Both the position numbers and the translations under genes were made by a program. The notes below the pieces were generated by a model. That model made no database searches. It was given only the letters and a program-made list of their open reading frames with translations, and was not told the DNA's origin. From Eledone cirrhosa (Eukaryota; Mollusca; Cephalopoda; Octopoda; Eledonidae), in assembly GCA_964016885.1 (NCBI GenBank), contig OZ024748.1, forward strand, positions 36,678,798-36,742,797: a stretch of 64,000 bases of DNA. Reading direction: 5' to 3'. Positions 61,084 through 64,000 of this stretch are shown here, in pieces. Positions within the stretch are counted from its first letter, which is position 1; each line of letters begins with the position of its first letter.

Positions 61084-62800
61084 GTTCCGTAACTATACCC
61101 TGCCTCACAACACATTAGACTATCCTGTAACTATATCCTACGCCATAACACATTAGAGCATCCTGTAACTATATCCTACCCCACAACACATTAGACCATT
61201 ATGTACTATACCTTGACTCACAACACATTAGATCATCCTGTAACTATACACTGCCTCACAAGGCATTAGACCATTCTGTAAATATACCCTGCCTCACAAC
61301 ACATTAGACTATCCTGTAACTATATCCTACCCCATAACACATTAGACCATCCTGTAACTATATCCTACCCCACAACACATTAGACTATCCTGTAACTATA
61401 CCCTGCCTCACAACACATTAGACCATCCTGTAACTATATACTACCCCACAACACAGACCATTATGTAACTATACCTTGCCTCACAACACATTAGATCATC
61501 CTGTAACTATACCCTGCCTCACAACACGTTAGACCATTCTGTAAATACACCCTGCCTCACAACACATTAGACCATTATGTAACTATATGCTGCCGCACGA
61601 CACATTAGACCATTCTGTAACTATACCCTGCCTCACAACACATTAGACCATCCTGTAACTATACCCTGCCTCACAACACATTAGACCATCCTGTAACTAT
61701 ATCCTACCCCACAACAAAGACCATTATGTAACTATACCTTGCCTCACAACACATTAGATCATCCTGTAACTATACCCTGCCTCACAACACATTAGACCAT
61801 TCTGTAACTATACCCTGCCTCACAACACATTACACCCTCCTGTAACTATACCCTGCCTCACAACTCATTAGACCATCCTGTAACTATATCCTACCCACAA
61901 CACTTTAGACCATCCTGTAACTATACCCTGCCTCACAACACATTAGACCATCCTGTAACTATATCCTACCCCACAACACATTAGACCATCCTGTAACTAT
62001 ACCCTGCCTCACAACACATTAGACCATTATGTGAATATCCCCTGCTTCACAACACATTAGACCATCCTGTAATTATATCCTACCCCACAACACATTAGAT
62101 CATCCTGTAACTATACTCTGCCTCGCAACACGTTAGACCATTCTGTAAAGATACCCTGCCTCACAACACATTACACCATTCTGTAACTATACCCTGCCAT
62201 ACAAAACATTAGATCATCCTGTAACTATATCCTACCCCACAACACATTAGATCATCCTGTATCTATACCCTGCCTTGCAACACATTAGACCATGCTGTAA
62301 AGATACCCTGCCTCACAACACATTAGACCATTCTGTAACTATACCCTGCCCCACAAAACATTAGATCATCCTCTAACTATATCCTACCCCACAACACATT
62401 AGACCATTCTGTAACTAGACCTTCCCTCACAACACATTAGATCATCCTGTAACTATACCCTGCCTCACAACACATTAGTCTATGCTGTAACTTTATCCTA
62501 CCCCATAACATATTAGACCATACTTTAACTATATCCTACCCCACAAAACTTTAGACCATTCTGTAAATCTACCCTGCCTCAAAACACATTAGACCATCCT
62601 GTAACCTACCCTGCCTCACAACACATTAGACCATTCTGTAACTATACCCTGCCTCACAACACATTAGCCCATCCTGTAACTTTACCCTGCCTCACAACAC
62701 ATCAGACCATCCTGTGACTATATCCTATCCCACAACACACACCATTCTGTAACTATACCTTGCCTTACAACATATTAGATAATCCTTTAACTATACCCTG
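61084..62800 (+). repeat. 1,851-bp tandem unit, copy 3 (diverged, shortened)
   Basis: Third copy, with clearly more private changes than copies 1 and 2 (for example AAGGCATTAG at about 61259, TATATGCTGCCGCACGAC near 61585, and a shortened GTAACCTACCC near 62601). The offset falls from 1,851 to about 1,813 after about 62.1 kb, so one monomer has been lost, along with a few bases later. AGCCCATCCTG at 62666 pairs with 60854. Confidence 0.85.
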
Positions 62801-63955
62801 ACTCACAACACATTAGACCATTCTGTAAATATACCCTGCCTCACAACACGTTAGACCATCCTGTAACTATATCCTATCCCACAACACGTTAGACCATTCT
62901 GTAACTATACCTTGCCTCACAACACATTAGATCATCCTGTAACTATACCCTGCCTCACAACACATTAGACCATTCTGTAAATATACCCTGCCTCACAACA
63001 CATTAGACCATTCTGTAACTATACCCTGCCTCACAACACATTAGATCATCCTGTAAATATATCCTACCGCAAAACACATTAGACCATTCTGTAACTATAC
63101 CTTGCCTCACAACACATTAGATCACCCTGTAACTATACCCTGCCTCACAACACATTAGACCATTCTGTAAATATACCCTGCCTCACAACACATTAGACCA
63201 TTCTGTAACGATACCCTGCCTCACAACACATTAGAACATCCTGTAACTATACCCTGCCACACAACACATTAGACCATCCTGTAACTATACCCTGCCTCAG
63301 AACACATTACACCGTCCTGTAACTATACGCTGACTCACAACACATTAGACCATTCTATAAGTATACCCTGCATCACAACACTTTAGACCGTCCTCTAACT
63401 ATACCCTTCCTCACAACACATTAGACCATTCTGTTACTATACCCTGCCTCACAACACATTAGATTATCCTGTAACTATATCCTACCCCACAACACATTAG
63501 ACCATTCTGTAAGTATACCTTGCCTCACAACACAGTAGATCATCCTGTAACTAAACCCTGCCTCTCAACACATTAGACCATCCTGTAACTATATCCTACC
63601 CCACAAAACATTAGACCATTCTGTAACTATACCTTGCCTCACAACATATTAGATCATCCTGTAATTATACCCTGACTCACAACACATTAGACCATTCTGT
63701 AAATATACCCAGCCTCACAACACAGACCATCCTGTAACTATATCCTACCCCACAACACATTAGACCAATCTGTAACTATACCTTGCCTCACAACACATTA
63801 GATCATCCTGTAACTATACCCTGCCTCACAACACATAAGACCATTCTGTAAATATACCCTGCCTCACAAATCATTAGACCATTCTGTAAATATACCCTGC
63901 CTCACAACACATTAGACCATTCTGTAACTATACCCTGCCTCAAAACACATTAGAT
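62666..63955 (+). repeat. Distant copy of the 43.64-44.93 kb block
   Basis: From the AGCCC marker onward this block follows 43644-44932 at offset about 19,023: ACACGTTAG (62884 and 43861), ATCACCCTG (63121 and 44098), CCGTCCTG (63312 and 44289), then the CTAAACCCTGC and TATCCTACCCCAC series in the same order. Substitutions are scattered throughout, so this is an older relationship than the 1,851-bp series it adjoins. The last 45 bases of the window are ordinary monomers. Confidence 0.82.
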
Positions 63956-64000
63956 CATCCTGTAACTATATCCTACCCCAAAACACATTAGACCATTCTG

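Larger units (their letters stand above)
1..64000 (+). repeat. 38-bp satellite DNA array (whole window)
   Basis: The entire window is built from a 38 bp monomer in uninterrupted head-to-tail order, always in the same orientation. The monomer begins CCCTGCCTCAC, carries ATTAGACCA at positions 17-25 and ends CTGTAACTATA. I count 12 A, 13 C, 3 G and 10 T in the consensus, about 42% GC with a strong C-over-G bias and no CpG. Copies differ from it by a few substitutions, and most length changes are whole monomers. Common variable sites are position 27 (T or C, CCATTCTG versus CCATCCTG), position 24 (GACCAT versus GATCAT), position 34 (TAACTATA versus TAAATATA) and a linked set at 1, 5 and 8. Stop triplets on both strands combined with a period that is not a multiple of 3 exclude long reading frames. 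Both window ends fall inside the array. I see no unique stretch, so no other gene-free region needs separate description. Confidence 0.98.

Noticed and set aside
1..64000. CRISPR array, because of the regular 38-bp direct repeats
   Set aside because: The repeats abut directly with no unique spacers, number well over a thousand, vary along the array, and have no cas genes nearby.
1..64000. Repeat-rich protein-coding exon (mucin-like or similar)
   Set aside because: The 38-bp period shifts frame each monomer, and TAA/TAG (+ strand) and TAG/TAA/TGA (- strand) close all six frames within about 114 bp.
1..64000. Centromeric alpha-satellite or a CENP-B box satellite
   Set aside because: The monomer is 38 bp rather than about 171 bp and its consensus has no CpG, so the CENP-B box core (TTCG...CGGG) cannot be present. 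A centromeric location is still possible but not shown.
1..64000. Telomeric or subtelomeric repeat, suggested by ACCCTG and ATTAG words
   Set aside because: There are no tandem TTAGGG or CCCTAA runs; these words are single elements of the 38-bp monomer.
1..64000. Inverted segments or hairpin-forming palindromes
   Set aside because: Every line read shows monomers in the + orientation, and the consensus has no dyad beyond a few bases.
1..64000. YY1-like sites from the CCAT in every monomer
   Set aside because: CCAT alone is too short and the flanking bases do not match a full YY1 site, so a binding claim is not supported by the sequence.
1..64000. A previously undescribed gene system hidden in the array
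   Set aside because: I found no stretch longer than a monomer that departs from the repeat, so nothing supports a gene, operon or mobile element.

Overview
The whole 64 kb is one uninterrupted tandem-repeat (satellite DNA) array. The monomer is 38 bp, and about 1,680 head-to-tail copies run in the same orientation with the window cut out of a longer array at both ends. I see no gene, RNA gene, transposon, CRISPR array or unique sequence. The array has the look of non-coding satellite heterochromatin from a eukaryote, read through with long reads. The consensus contains no CpG, which fits a CpG-methylating (for example vertebrate) genome. I do not recognise the monomer as a named satellite and make no species call.

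The consensus monomer starts CCCTGCCTCAC (positions 1-11), carries ATTAGACCA near the middle (17-25) and ends CTGTAACTATA (28-38). On the + strand it has 13 C but only 3 G. Because 38 is not a multiple of 3 and the monomer carries stop triplets on both strands, every frame closes within about 114 bp.

The information in the window is in how monomer variants are ordered. Rare private variants recur at fixed long distances, which reveals nested segmental tandem duplications. From left to right: 1-3.85 kb is an older, scrambled segment. 3.87-18.03 kb is a tandem pair of about 7 kb. 18.14-25.19 kb is a tandem pair of exactly 3,527 bp. 24.49-38.04 kb holds a 2,950 bp tandem duplication that was itself copied inside a 7,569 bp tandem duplication (22.69-37.83 kb). 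38.04-41.84 kb is a mosaic of older pieces with a 1,898 bp period. From about 41.84 kb to the end the array uses a different mix of monomer variants and shorter periods: about 1.74, 2.1-2.3 and 1.85 kb, the last in three successive copies, with older copies lying about 9-10 kb and 19 kb apart.

No genes work together here. The interpretable biology is satellite evolution: unequal exchange or replication slippage at several scales, in an order that can be read from which duplication lies inside which. All identities were judged by eye from marker variants and spot comparisons, not from a computed alignment.
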